From assembly GCF_958295425.1 (NCBI RefSeq), contig NC_081138.1, positions 4,295,302-4,359,301 on the forward strand: a stretch of DNA of 64,000 bases, given 5' to 3'. Each line of letters opens with the position of its first letter. Position 1 is the stretch's first letter. The position numbers were made by a program, and so were the translations under genes. The stretch is from Solea solea. Taxonomy: Eukaryota; Chordata; Actinopteri; Pleuronectiformes; Soleidae. Shown here in pieces: positions 24,586 to 35,787 of the stretch. The notes below the pieces were generated by a model, which ran no database searches, was not told where the DNA came from, and saw nothing but the letters and a program-made list of their open reading frames with translations.

Positions 24586-24711
24586 CTGATTGGTCAGCTG
24601 GCCCACTCTTTTGTGATTGGTCAACCATGTAGAGAGTGCATCGGAACTGTCAGACCCCTTAAGCAGAGGCTTCCCAATCAGCAGCAAATGTCACTGTAGC
24701 CACGGCAACAA
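24586..24711 (-). promoter_or_regulatory. X-box plus three CCAAT boxes: promoter-like block
   Basis: On the minus strand the order is X-box GTTGCCGTGGCTAC (24709-24696), a TGACATT word that resembles a CRE half-site, Y-box-like CTGATTGG (24681-24674), then two more NF-Y sites, GACCAATCAC (24622-24613) and GACCAATCAG (24595-24586). An ATTTATACC stretch follows near 24535. RFX, CREB-like and NF-Y sites in this order recall X-X2-Y modules of MHC class II-type promoters, though the X-to-Y gap here is about one helical turn shorter and no S-box is seen. In the plus direction an ATG with a good context (ACAATGG, 24711) opens only 12 codons. Orientation is inferred. Confidence 0.4.
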
Positions 24712-25442
24712 TGGCGTCGGTTCCTCCGTACCAATTAAAGACAAACTAGACAGTAAACAGTCATGTTACGTGTCTGTTGGTGACGCAGACTCTTTGCAGA
24801 AATAAAGCCAGAAATGCAAATGTGATGCTTCAGGCTCTCCAGTGGCTGTGTTTTCTGTGTGAGAGTAAAACTGCCTTTGGCCTGAACTTTGTAACTACAG
24901 TAAGAAAACCCTTTACATGCACAAAAAGCTGCATCACACAACAAAGCAGGGAAGATCTCCAAAAAACTAACACAAAACAAAAGATGGACACCTTATTATG
25001 CTACAGAAGAACAACGAAGCTTAAATATCCACATAGATCTTGCTGCAGTACAGCAAGCACTCTTCCACATTTCCTCATACTGCTGCAACCCATTACACAT
25101 GCTCTCACATTTCCAGTTTCCACTTGCTAGAGATCTGACAGGATTACATATTAGTGCCGCGCAACAAAAGGTAGCCTCCTTGATTTGAGGGATGAGGTGG
25201 GCGTGTGTGGGGCCGTCACACGATACTCAACATATGCACACAAAAAGCCCCTTAAATTATGTTTCCGCTAAAACGCTAAAAGTGCTTCTCTTTTACAATC
25301 CTGATGATTATATTGTATCACATCAAGGATGATACAAAACTACTAATCATTATTCAACATATCTTTGAAAATGATTGGTATCACCAGCTCAGTTCTAAGT
25401 ACTGCAACCGATTTGTGTATGTTTTTACGTGAAATAACGAGG

Positions 25443-25458
25443 GAGAGAGAGAGAGAGA
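25443..25458. repeat. (GA)8 microsatellite
   Basis: Eight GA units in a purine-rich context. Confidence 0.9.
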
Positions 25459-25929
25459 CTGCTGGTTCAAAGTCTTGCAGAGCTTCATTTTCCCTTGTTT
25501 TCCTCGCCTCTTCGGCCTGTGACATCATCACCGCTCCAGAGATGCGCTCTATATTTAGCTGCTCACATCCGTGGCTGGGTCTCTCTACTCCTGTCAATGT
25601 CTTGGCTGAGCTCAATCTTCCTCCCTCCCTGCCTCAGAAGGTTCATCTCTCTCTGTTAGCTGGTAGGCTGGATGGGTTTTGGGTTTTTTTTTAAAGGAAA
25701 AGGGACAGAGCTAGCTGGAGAGACATTACTAGAAAGGGTCTGAAGGTACATAAAGGGGGAAATGCTAATGGAGAAAACCAGAGGAGAGGGTCTGGAGGAA
25801 CAAGCAGGACGGTGTGAATAGCTGTGCTGTAAATCAGGCTCTCCACAAAGTCTCACTGCGAGAACGGCTCACGTGTTGCCTCGTTACGCCACACTGTCAC
25901 AATGTGTGTCCCCACGCTCATGCACTGGG

Positions 25930-25962
25930 AAAAAAAAAAAAACACACACACACACACACACA
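25930..25962. repeat. Poly(A)-(CA)n compound microsatellite
   Basis: A13 runs directly into about ten CA units, a typical A-tract-derived CA repeat. Confidence 0.9.
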
Positions 25963-26545
25963 AAATAAGCCCCTGCAGAGCTCTGCAATACTACACTGCA
26001 CTCTTCCACTGCTGCTCAACGGTACATTATAAAAGACTGTGTGGGAGAGAGGATGGGGGAGGGTGCACCATGTCTGTGACTGGCATTTCAAACATCCTCT
26101 CTGCACAAAATAACATCCTGGGAAGATAATCTGTGAGTGTGTGACAATTTATTCAAGCACACGTTTCTGCAGTGTGTGAAAGCCAGTGAGTGGTAGAGGG
26201 GAAGTGCAGGAGACCACTGACTTCTTGTCTGAAGACAAACGAACAGCTTCGGAAACCACAGAGAAGGACGCACGGCTTCATCTCATTTGCTGTATCAAAT
26301 CGGCCTCACTCAGTAGCATCATCAGCACTAATTCATTATTCTACCCAATGCTTTATTTTTTCTACATCACAGCCTGAGTCGCTTGCTGCTTATAGGTCTG
26401 CTCTGAAAGACTTAAGGTGTGGCACAGTTTCAGAACACGCTAACATGTGAAGCAGCTAGAGGGTTTACAGTGTTTTGGTGAACAGGAATGTACCATCTGA
26501 TTGCTCTATTTATGGTTCTCTTCTTCCAATTGTCCCTGTCTGCAG

Positions 26546-26644
26546 GAGAATCATCAGGATCACATGGGATCAGGGCACTAACTCAATGACAAGCTCCCAC
26601 TCAGTTATACCATGTACGTGTACCACAACACGTTTGGAAAACAG
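26546..26644 (+). other. Candidate 99-bp internal exon
   Basis: A very strong acceptor (TTCCAATTGTCCCTGTCTGCAG, here only its last part is relevant, ending 26545) precedes a 99-bp segment ending AACAG before GTTATC. One frame is open across it (RIIRITWDQGTNSMTSSH..) and the length is a multiple of three. The peptide is Ser/Thr-rich and not recognised. The donor is only moderate. Confidence 0.2.
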
Positions 26645-27690
26645 GTTATCTGACATTAGCTGGTTGCACAGATATTTTTGAAACATTGACTGCAGTGTCT
26701 TTCCTTCTTTGAGCTTGACAACCAGCCCGGGCAGCTGTCCTGAGGTCTCTTAAACAAACAGCACCACCATCCACACTGACATGGATATAAAGCAGCTGGT
26801 CAGCAAACATACCCTGCACTCAACAGCTGTCAGCCATCCTTACCAGCTACCAGGATGGTTGATTTATGCTGCTGGTCTTTAAAACCCTATCTACCGGCAT
26901 AAATCCTGCAGGCTCAGTAGCATTCCAGAGAAGTGGCAGCACGAAGGCCGTTCCTCGGAGGTTTACTGGTCTAGCTAGTACTGTACACGCAGTACTGTAG
27001 TAAAGGTTTGTCGGTTTTATAACACTGGAATTTCTCGTTCAACCACACATGCCTCTTTATTCCTGGCTTGACATATAGTCGATCGGGATATGAGCTTCTC
27101 AGAAAAGCAGCTCATGTATGGCACATGTTTGATTGCAAAATCACTAATCTCCCAATCTATGAGGCTTAATCAGCAATGCACACATCTGTTAACTATATTG
27201 TCCTTTACCCACCATGCCATAATCAGTCATCTTTGAAAGGTTAAGTGGCTTTGCATTCTTTGAGCCACTCTTGCATACTTATCCATGAATACACATTAGT
27301 TTACCCCGCCAGTAATGCGCTAGTGATTGAAGAGGCAACAAGAGGCTGTTCCAACAGGTGGGTGTACACATGCTGCGAGGGAGATTCATCAGATTATCTA
27401 GCCAGCACTCAGTGCAGGCTTTCCGTGATGCACCGTGTGTATTTGTGTATATTAACCCTCTAGACAGAACTATTGAGAGGCAGATCCTCCTCATCTCATT
27501 CCCAGTCACATACTGACCCATCCCCAGCTCTCCCATTCACCTACACACATACACAACCTCACAGTCTGAAACCACGAGTATGGGCAAAGAACTGATCCAC
27601 TTAAACCTTCTTTAACTTCCAATCAATGCTAAACGTGGCCGAGTTCAGTTGACGCACAATGTGACCATCTTTTACCTTCATTTGACAATA
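26645..27690. other. Non-coding stretch, no gene seen
   Basis: Unique sequence. Opposing frames at 27245-27463 (+) and 27279-27536 (-) overlap and have no recognisable motif. Confidence 0.5.
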
Positions 27691-28120
27691 CATTTACATA
27701 CACAGTTTAATCTGACTAAGACAGGCAATCGGACAAGCAGACGGGAGACAATCCATTTATTGAGTGTGTATGTCTGACCGCCTCCGTAGGTGGCACTGTA
27801 TCTCTCTATACGCTTGTGCGGACTGAATCCCTTTCCTGTTGGCCTTTATGTCACAGGAAAACAAACGGCGAACGGCGAGATGGGCGGTCATATGGATCGT
27901 GCTGTGATTCTTTATGTTTCGAACCTACTGTACATGTTAGTAGTGATACCAATTGTCCGAAGAAAGGACGCCGCCACTGCCGTATTACAGTTTATACGTC
28001 ATCTCCTTCTACTTCTACTTCTACTTCGGGGTCAAAGAGACTGGAGGAGGAAATTTTGGTGCATAACGCATCTACCGCATTCCGAGTAAGCGTATACATG
28101 CGGGAGTAATCAGACTATTT
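27691..28120 (-). mobile_element. Family-A MITE, copy 3 (minus strand)
   Basis: The complement of this segment matches family-A copy 1 block for block: CTGATTACTC.CGCATGTA, CACCAAAATTTCCTCC, GGAGATGACGTATAAACTG, CACGATCC..CTCGCCGTTC, CCAACAGGAAA, CACCTACGGAGGCGG and TTGTCCGATTGCCTGTCTTA. It contains a (CTTCTA)3-type expansion at about 28009-28029 that copy 1 lacks. The 5' ACATGC-side terminus is missing or diverged. No coding sequence is present. Confidence 0.7.
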
Positions 28121-29776
28121 CTAGTGATGAATTCTTGTCCTGCCATCACTTAAATAGTCACAAAATGTGAGAGTCTGCAAAAAGTATTGCCATTTTATTA
28201 CCAGTTACAATAAAAAAACAGTGACAAGAACTCCTGATATGAAACATCACTCTTTTTCTAAGAAATTATCTTCACTTTTCTCATGTAGCTCTTTTCTCGT
28301 TTTAAAAATGATGGCTAGTGTCAATCAACAGTACCAGTATCAGGAAGATAAAAAAAAAACAACCTGTCAACACTTCCAGTACAGTCAAATACTCTGTGCA
28401 TCCATTACACCAGAATGAACAGATCATATTTGTATTGGAAAGATGTAGCCTGAGTAGCAAGGTTATAAACAAAACACAAAGAGGCAGAAGGATACAGAGA
28501 GTGCATAGCCAGTATAGCACTGTCCTTCCTGTTCCCCTCAGGCTTCTGTGACAGGTGCTATGCTTTATTCCACTGCTATGCAGGACCTTCTTTCTCTGCA
28601 ACCTGCCTGGTTTGGCTACGTGAGCCACTGCACTGGAAAGTTGGACAATACACTGCCAACTAGGGCACAGGTCAACTGAGCTTGTGGTCGCCAAAGTTTC
28701 GGCAGAAAAAAAAAAAACATTAATGGAGCTCAACAATGAAACTGGAGCTTATCTGGTCTGAATGGGAAACAATGGAAAGGTATAACTGTCTGACACCTAC
28801 ACCTTGGCTGAACTCAATGAACCTGATTTTGTGGGAGGACATACACAGGCATATACCAACCTGAGCTAAGCTGACTCGCAGCTCTGCCACTTTCATTTAT
28901 ATAATTGTGCGGAGGCAGCCATGTTGCTGATGCAACGTGGTACTTCACTCAGCTCAAGGCCAAACATGGGACTATAAAACTATTTTTTAATTTTAGTCTA
29001 TTCAGGGTCTGGTGCTCCACATCACACTATACACACAACTAGAGGGAGGGGCAGCCAAGATAAGCTTGAGAAAAACACCACAGCAAAACCTCAAAGGAAA
29101 AGTCCCACAAGTGCCAAACAGGACCAATGTGAAATTTTCCATTCTGTCTTTATCATTTCATTCATTTCCCCGTTTGTTAAATCACTTGTTTACTTATGCA
29201 AGTGGATAAATCTCTTCCCTCACTCTTCCTGTGTGCTACAGGAATAAGCAGAATAATTTAAGGCTCCAATTCTGGCATTCAGCTACATCAGAGTGACAGT
29301 TTTAGCATCACCCATAGCAACATCTACTACATTCTGTCTTCACAGAATAGAAGATTTCACGCAATCCATACTTCAAAATGTAATTTCCATATCAAAAGCA
29401 GAACCGCATGTAATCATAAATTGGAATTGTGGGTCACATTGAGATAAATATGGAAAATATGGGATAGAATTTCTTGATATAAACTGCGATAGAGGAAGAA
29501 CCCTGCTGTGATGATTTGACTGAAGAATTCTCTCTCTTCCTTTAATAAATCAAACATTTAAATATAAAGCATTTCATGAGATGCAAAAAAAATGTGCTCA
29601 ACATGCTTTGACTTTGAGGTAAACCTGAATTCAGTTGTACAAAAACAGTGGCATTAACCACAATGGGGCACAAGTCATAATATGAGGAATCTGCTCATGA
29701 TGACAAATCTGGAAAACGACGATTTGCGATTCACAATAATGCTTTTTTTCTTTTTCCTTAAATGATAGCCGCATTA
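28121..29776. other. Non-coding stretch, no gene seen
   Basis: Unique AT-rich sequence. The 144-codon minus-strand frame at 28302-28736 translates to a hydrophobic, low-complexity C-terminal half and lacks splice-site or motif support. Degraded phrases such as GATTTGCGATTCACAATAATG near 29720 resemble old fish repeats. Confidence 0.4.
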
Positions 29777-29884
29777 ATTGGTATCAGTGCGATACCAGTG
29801 CTAGGATTTAAAAGAATTCCCTGAAGATTGGTCACATCTGGCTGGTGCATTTATAAAGCCAAGTACCAGTGTCGATACCAATCA
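29777..29884. mobile_element. Possible short inverted-repeat element (ATTGGTATC ends)
   Basis: ATTGGTATC at 29777 is mirrored by GATACCAAT at 29874-29882, and both are followed inward by CAGTG/CCAGT-like words. The 106-bp unit resembles the 'GGTATCGGTATC' fold-back repeats of fishes. Short arms make this tentative. Confidence 0.35.
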
Positions 29885-32176
29885 CATACAGTGTTTTTAT
29901 CATGCCGGAGCATATGGCTGATGTTGAGAGGTGAAATGTTAAACGCTTTGTCTAGACGGCCAAGCAGTCTCCAAGAGCTTGAGGCATCTCTATACTATCA
30001 GCATCCTGTTCTATGACCACGTTCCAGTCACACGTACATGCCCATGGTTCTAATCATACTAAAACGAGTATCCGCATTTGTCTGGCGTGCCACGCATGCA
30101 AACCTGATCCAACAACCTATTCCATTCCAGTACAATGCCCTAAGCTGGTGCATGCACAGTCCATGTGGCCACAGATCTTTGGCCTGTATCATCGCGAACA
30201 CAGGTGAATGACCACATTTACGTCACACAGACATCAGCTGACTTCAGAGGACTCACAGAAGTTAAATCAATGACTTTGCCCTTTGCCATTACTCAACCAT
30301 TACGCAAAAAATGACATCACTGGTCAGCCGTGCAACTGGTAAATAATTCATGACATAACTCAAAAAGCAAAAGACCGATTTGGATCAAGTTTTCTGGATG
30401 TTGTAGGTTATGACCCATGAAAGAAATGAGGCAGGCTTCTTTTTTTTCTTGAAATAAATATTGTTAACCTCACATGAAGGGGGACTGTATTGACAATGTG
30501 AAAATTTAATTGGCCTTGGCAGAGTGTTTTCTCTACTTTATCAAAATAAAGTAACTGCTTAAATAACAGCAAATAAGTTGTAAAAAGAGGAGATTTGAAT
30601 AGGTTTGAAAGCCACAATTTTGAACGATATCACAATACGATTTTAATGGCACTAACAACAAAAGGTGAGAAATTAAATGTACTACTTCAGTGGGTGAAAT
30701 AACTGTTTCAAATTCATCATATACCTGACATGTTTTACCTGTTTTCCACTCCAGTAACAGACACAAACTGGTGTATAAATACAAAATCCAGACGTTGAAA
30801 GTTAAGTCTTTGTTTACCAGTCTTTGTGAACACTAGCGGTGTATACACACAAACACAGACGGACACCAATGCCTTAAAGATAAGATTCACAAGAATACAG
30901 TAGGTTTCTCACTCAAAACCATTACTGACGGACATCAAACAAAATCTACTGACAATCACTTCAATGAGGTCACCAGTGCCAAAATATTTTGGAACCATGT
31001 TCTGCCTCTTTCAAAGGGCTTTTCACATGCTTCTTATTAAGACCGTTACAAAGTAAATGCTGCAGAACAAAACACCAAAGCAAAGATACTCGGCACCAAA
31101 GATGACAGTACCATTTTAAGGATTGTTGATTCACTATGTAACAATCTAACACAGACGTATCAATCTACCTTTTAGTCTTTACATGTCTCACTGCTACTAT
31201 GCTACAATGAGTTAGATTTCAGCTGCTCACACTGTGCGAGTCATGCTTGTGATTGAAAGAGCTGATAATGCACCAAAGCTGTACCACTGACAGCTTAAAT
31301 ACTAGTTCAATATGTGTCCAGTTGACTTCGTTATTATTAATCCAATCCAAACAACACTGGTGTTGCTGACAGACAAAAGACAAAAATACAACACAATCCA
31401 CAACATGTTCAGTGGGTGACTTTAAAGGTTTGTGGTGTGACCAGGAGAAGCGGACTAAAATGCAGGACAGATAATAGATATTACAGTCACCACTCATCAC
31501 TGTCACACAAACAAGCCACTTGCTCCTCACAAGCACACAGCTCTCTACATGTGAGGGCGGATGAGAATGAGTCACTCTTCCTTCTGGCCATGAAAAAAAT
31601 AAAAAATAATAATACAAAAAGACATGGAATCTGTGGCAGAGGACTAGGCCTGGACAAAATTGCTTTATGTACACAGTAATTGTTTTGGATTTTTTTTTCC
31701 TTTCAAATGTTTGCATTATTCATGTGTATTTTAGTCAAGTTCACACTGCATGACGTTCATCATCAGTTGGAGGATCTTTCAGCAACGGGACCTAGAATGT
31801 ATGTGGTCACAAAAACACACGTGAGAAGGGACATAGGGAATGATTCAATGAAACAACGCTCCATTTACATAGACAGAGCCTGTGACTTCAGTTGTGTTTT
31901 TTAGATGTATTTCTCTTTCGCTTTCTCCCTCTTTGATGTTGTATTCCTCTTAATGCTTCTCCCTCTAGTTCTCTCTGATGAACCACTGCTGTATTGTTGT
32001 TCGGGTCTTAGCCACCATCTCCCTGTGCCCTGTCTCTGATTGGTTGGGGGTGGCTTGAGTCATATCAGATTATATTTCCAGTGTGCGGGAAATGAGATCA
32101 GGGTCTTAGAAGCGATGGGAGGGGTCAGTGGACTATTTCACACACGGCGACTGGCAACTACATATCATGAGTTGAT
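29885..32176. other. Non-coding stretch, no gene seen
   Basis: AT-rich DNA. A GATATCACAATACGATTTT phrase at about 30625 looks like a degraded repeat. The 165-codon minus-strand frame at 31219-31716 is Cys/His/Val-rich, motif-free and judged spurious. A single inverted CCAAT box lies at about 32036. Confidence 0.45.
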
Positions 32177-32606
32177 TAAAGCTTTGTTTCCATGATGATA
32201 CGGTTCGGTTTGGTACAGTAAAGCCCTGGTTTAGGCTCGCGTTTCGACTGAGAACAGTACCTTTACTTATGTAGCGTGATGTTGTACCGGTGTGACGACA
32301 ACAAACGGCGGCATTGGACGTGACACAACAGACAACAACAACACAACATGTCCTTTTTCTTTTTCTTAGTGGTAGAGTGCTATTTAAAATTGCCCCAACT
32401 TCCATGGGATATTTACACCGGTCAAAATCAGCTGGCTGTCGTGGGTGGAGCTAGACTATAGCATACCATTTTACTCTAGTAGCCTAAGGGAAGGGTGCCA
32501 AAGAACGGAACAGTAGGGGCTGGTTATTTTAATATTATTCCTACAGGAAACACAAAAAATATGCACCGCACTGTACCATTCCACTTCAATGGAAACATGG
32601 CTTAAG
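32177..32606 (+). mobile_element. Family-B MITE, copy 1 (TTTCCATT ends)
   Basis: The left end TTAAAGCTTTGTTTCCAT is mirrored by the right end, whose complement is TTAAGCCATGTTTCCATT. The interior matches the complement of 37758-38204: GGTTTGGTACAGTA, GTAAAGCCCT.GGT, GTACTTTACTT-like, GTGGGTGGAGCTA and TACCATTTTACTCT. TTAA occurs at both edges and could be a target duplication. No open frame for a transposase is present. Confidence 0.7.
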
Positions 32607-34165
32607 AGTAATTAGCTACAGTTCATGAAAACTCTGGGTGAAAGACTTATAGTACGAACTAAACTGAAACAGGGAAACAACAAACAATATCAACTTGCTG
32701 CAGTAATAGTAGTGTGTTAAGGAGTAGCCGTTATCACATCGGTCTATACAGAAGTGGCAAATGGGACATTGTGCAAGGCATGAAACAGGAAAGAAACAAA
32801 TGCAGAGAGAGAAGAAGAACAGAGAGAGACCAGCTTTATATTTAGCTGATACATCATACTATGCGAGGCTGATGCCTGAGACTGCCAGTTAAAGCAATAT
32901 CCACACTAAGCCTGCTAAGTCTGAAAAGGCATCTCTTTCTCCAAGTTCAGGCCAAAATCAATGTTTTCCCACCCATCATGGTGCTTTTCAAAAATAATCT
33001 CTGGAACAGTTACTGCTCAAATTGCCAGTTTTGAATTGTGAATGTGACTAGGAAAACTAAGCTCTTCAAACATGATGGAAAAAAGTATTTTATGGAGCTT
33101 ACAGTGTACTATGGCTCAGTAAAAATAAAAAAAAGATTCTCACCCCCAACTTAACCCAACTGTTGGCGGACAAAGCCAGTCATACAATACAGATGATTGC
33201 ATTCATGTTTTTGGAGTTAACGGTTGATATTGTCTAAACTAAAGGATAACACTGGAAATGCTTTAATTTTCTTTCTTATGCTCCCACACTGCAAACTTAA
33301 TTTGTCACATAAAAACAAATACAAGCTTTTCCTTTTGTATTAATATGGCCACAGAATATAACCACAATGTCCCTCTGTTTCCATTCTGAAAAAAATCTCA
33401 CAATCCAGTTTCAATGTGTGGTATTTTGCAGCATATACATATATATGTATGCTCGAGGACAAAGCTGTGTTTATCATTCCATTTTAAAGCCAATACATTT
33501 TAGCAGGTAGGCTGACAAGTTTGAAGAACATATAGAACAAGCTAAAAAAAAATCCAGTATAACTATAGGAACTACATTCATTTTGCAATGTGTGTTTGTT
33601 TCAGGGCAAACTGAACAGAAAACGTGTCAGAAATGGGAAATGCTGCACAACAAGGGAGATGAGTGAGGCATCAATTGAAGGCATTGATACAAGGACAAAA
33701 AAAGACAACTTAATCTCAAACTCCTGTACATCTATCACACATACAAATGCCTGATTCTTAAGTTAAAGGAAGTTCATCTACTGGTTTCCAATGTCCCATG
33801 TGGAGAAATTTGTTAGGGGACACCTTTTAAATGCCAGTTAAAAGTTACACAGGAATATTTCGATGACACTGACTAAGTCAACACTGATGACCCGCAGTTA
33901 TAATACTCACACCATATTGTAACAAGCTCAGAATACAACAACACTTTGCTTTGTTTGAAAATGTTAAACTTCCATCTGTTTAAAAAAGGTGCAAGACGTG
34001 AGACTGTCAGTAGCAGTGGCAATAGGTTTTGGCCAGAGGTCACAAAGAGGCAAAAGTATGGAGCACGAACAGACAGCTCTGACAACTACCATGTAAGAAC
34101 AGCAGAACACTGTCTTTCCTGAGGTGTCAGTTAATGGCCTTTGGTGATGATAAAAGACAGACACA
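32607..34165. other. Non-coding stretch, no gene seen
   Basis: AT-rich DNA with a TACATATATATGTA palindrome at about 33436. A weak exon-like segment inside it is listed separately. Confidence 0.45.
33605..33751 (+). other. Candidate terminal exon (weak)
   Basis: GTGTGTTTGTTTCAG ends at 33604. The following frame is open for 49 codons to TGA (33752) and reads GKLNRKRVRNGKCC.., a hydrophilic, basic peptide. It has no recognised similarity and no defined partner exon. Confidence 0.15.
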
Positions 34166-34645
34166 GGGCCCCTTTACACCTGGCATTAGAATGCACTTTC
34201 TGTGATCAAATAGCTTATCACCAGATGCATTTACATCTCGTATTAACATACATCTCCGGTGTCCACATCAAGATTGTCATCTGATTACAATCACACCTCT
34301 TCTAAGGAGTCCATTCAACACTGTGACTTTCACGTTGTCTTCGACAAGCAGAAAACCTATGAAAGCAGAGGAGATTGTGCCATTTTGTTGCCCCTTTCAC
34401 GCTCGGAGACACCAATGTATTTTCCTTGAGGGTGAAGCAGAGACGTAACGGAGACACAAATCACATTTACACTTCTGTTAAATCTGGTCACAACGCGTCT
34501 CCGGCCACCTCCTGAAGTGGTTTGGCAGATCGGATAACAACCCGTCATCGGGTGTATTTACACCGGCACTTACATGTGGTCAGGCGCTATCCAATTGCAA
34601 TCTGATCACAGAAAACACATTTTAATGCCCAGTGTGAAGGGGGCC
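34166..34645. mobile_element. MITE D with about 46-bp terminal inverted repeats
   Basis: The left end GGGCCCCTTTACACCTGGCA.. and the complement of the right end GGCCCCCTTCACACTGGGCA.. match for about 46 bp at roughly 83%, through ATTAAAATG and TTTCTGTGATCA. ACA flanks both sides (34163-34165, 34646-34648) as a candidate 3-bp target duplication, compatible with PIF/Harbinger-like insertion. The element is 480 bp and non-coding. Related end fragments occur at 59472-59506 and 59939-59971. Confidence 0.8.
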
Positions 34646-34776
34646 ACAGAAGTATGGTGAACTAGCTGACTTGCAAAAAACCTAAAATGTCTTTTAGAAC
34701 AGAGGTCAGCTACTTGAAAAACCTGCATGACCATCCCCCTTCCTATAGCCATAAAACACCCACTCTACAGACTAAC

Positions 34777-34802
34777 TTTTTTTCTTTTCTTTTTTTTTTT
34801 TT
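34777..34802. repeat. T-rich tract
   Basis: T runs interrupted by single C, the longest being T12. It could be the complement of a retroposon A tail, but no body is recognised. Confidence 0.8.
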
Positions 34803-35262
34803 AAACAAAGGATGCCCCTCTGGCCCTTTTACCCCTTTCTTTACTTGACTGTGGCTCTCCTGGTCTCCTTCTGTTATGGTTATCTACACCACTGTGGACA
34901 ATACAGCCAAGGCAGTAGAGTCCAGAAAGGGCCTCAGATGGCTGTCCTTCCACCCACCCCCAAGTCACATGAAGCTCTCACTTAAGTTGGTGGACAGTAA
35001 AAGGTGATGGGGTGGGTGTTAGGAAGGAATGGGAAGAGGAACTAAAGCCATTGTTACCGCATAACAATAGATTACATAATTTCACTGCCTTAAAGAGGTG
35101 CAGAGCAATCTGTGAAAATTCAGCATTTCTTCCAAACTTTAAAAACTAAAAGAGACAAAATGTACACTAATCAACGCAGCCACCATAACTGGGAAAATGG
35201 GAATAAAGATGGTGGTCAATTCTTTGATATCCTGAGAGCAACTCTGCTCTATAAAACATGCC
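34803..35262. other. Non-coding stretch, no gene seen
   Basis: Unique sequence leading into the broken open frame at 35263. No promoter signal was recognised. Confidence 0.45.
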
Positions 35263-35787
35263 GTGCATGTCTTTCACACAGCGAGGTTCTCTCCTCATCA
35301 ACAGGCAGCGTTGGTATTGATCTTCCCTCAAGGTTTTCCATTTACAGTCCACTTGTTAGAGGGAGGGTGTCTTCCAGAAAACTTTATTCTACAACTGCTG
35401 ATTTCCAATAACATTGGAGCTCTGCATCTCTTCACCAAAAGTGTGACAGTGAAATGGGACTGTCTGGGTGGAGGTAGAGGCTGCCGGCTCAGTTTCCGTG
35501 CAGGATACTCCAATGTACTATGGTGAGAATATTTTGTAAGAGGTGCCAAGGAGGAAGTTGAAGTTGGAAAAGAGACCATGTGGGGTGAGAGCAACAGAAG
35601 TGATAGTGGACATGAAAGTGAACCCACGTCATCCTCCCAAGTTGAGGACATTGTTGATAAGAAGAAAGGGTTATGTGACTTCAGTTGTGTGGAAATGCAG
35701 CAGATAGTGTGGGTCTGCAATTGGTGCCAACCAGGACAGGAAACGCAACAAACATACATCGAGAATGTAAAATGTAGCCAGAAGTGA
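35263..35787 (+). pseudogene. Broken 175-codon open frame, possible decayed gene or retrocopy
   Basis: A single plus-strand frame runs from 35263 to the TGA at 35785-35787, interrupted by only one stop, TGA at 35524-35526. The second half is hydrophilic and looks protein-like: KEEVEVGKETMWGESNRS, then SDSGHES (a DSGxxS phosphodegron pattern), then CDFSC and CNWCQ cysteine pairs. No family is recognised. A 169-codon antisense frame (35328-35837) covers most of it, which lowers the weight of the openness. It could be an old retrocopy, a gene fragment or chance. Confidence 0.25.

Larger units (their letters stand above)
24712..26545. other. Non-coding stretch with GA and A/CA repeats
   Basis: No gene is supported. 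GA runs lie at 25443-25458 and an A13-(CA)n run at 25930-25962. Frames of 60-117 codons occur but overlap on both strands and lack motifs. Confidence 0.45.

Noticed and set aside
31219..31716. 165-codon minus-strand open frame
   Set aside because: It is Cys/His/Val-rich with no domain, no conserved-looking segment and no splice-site support.
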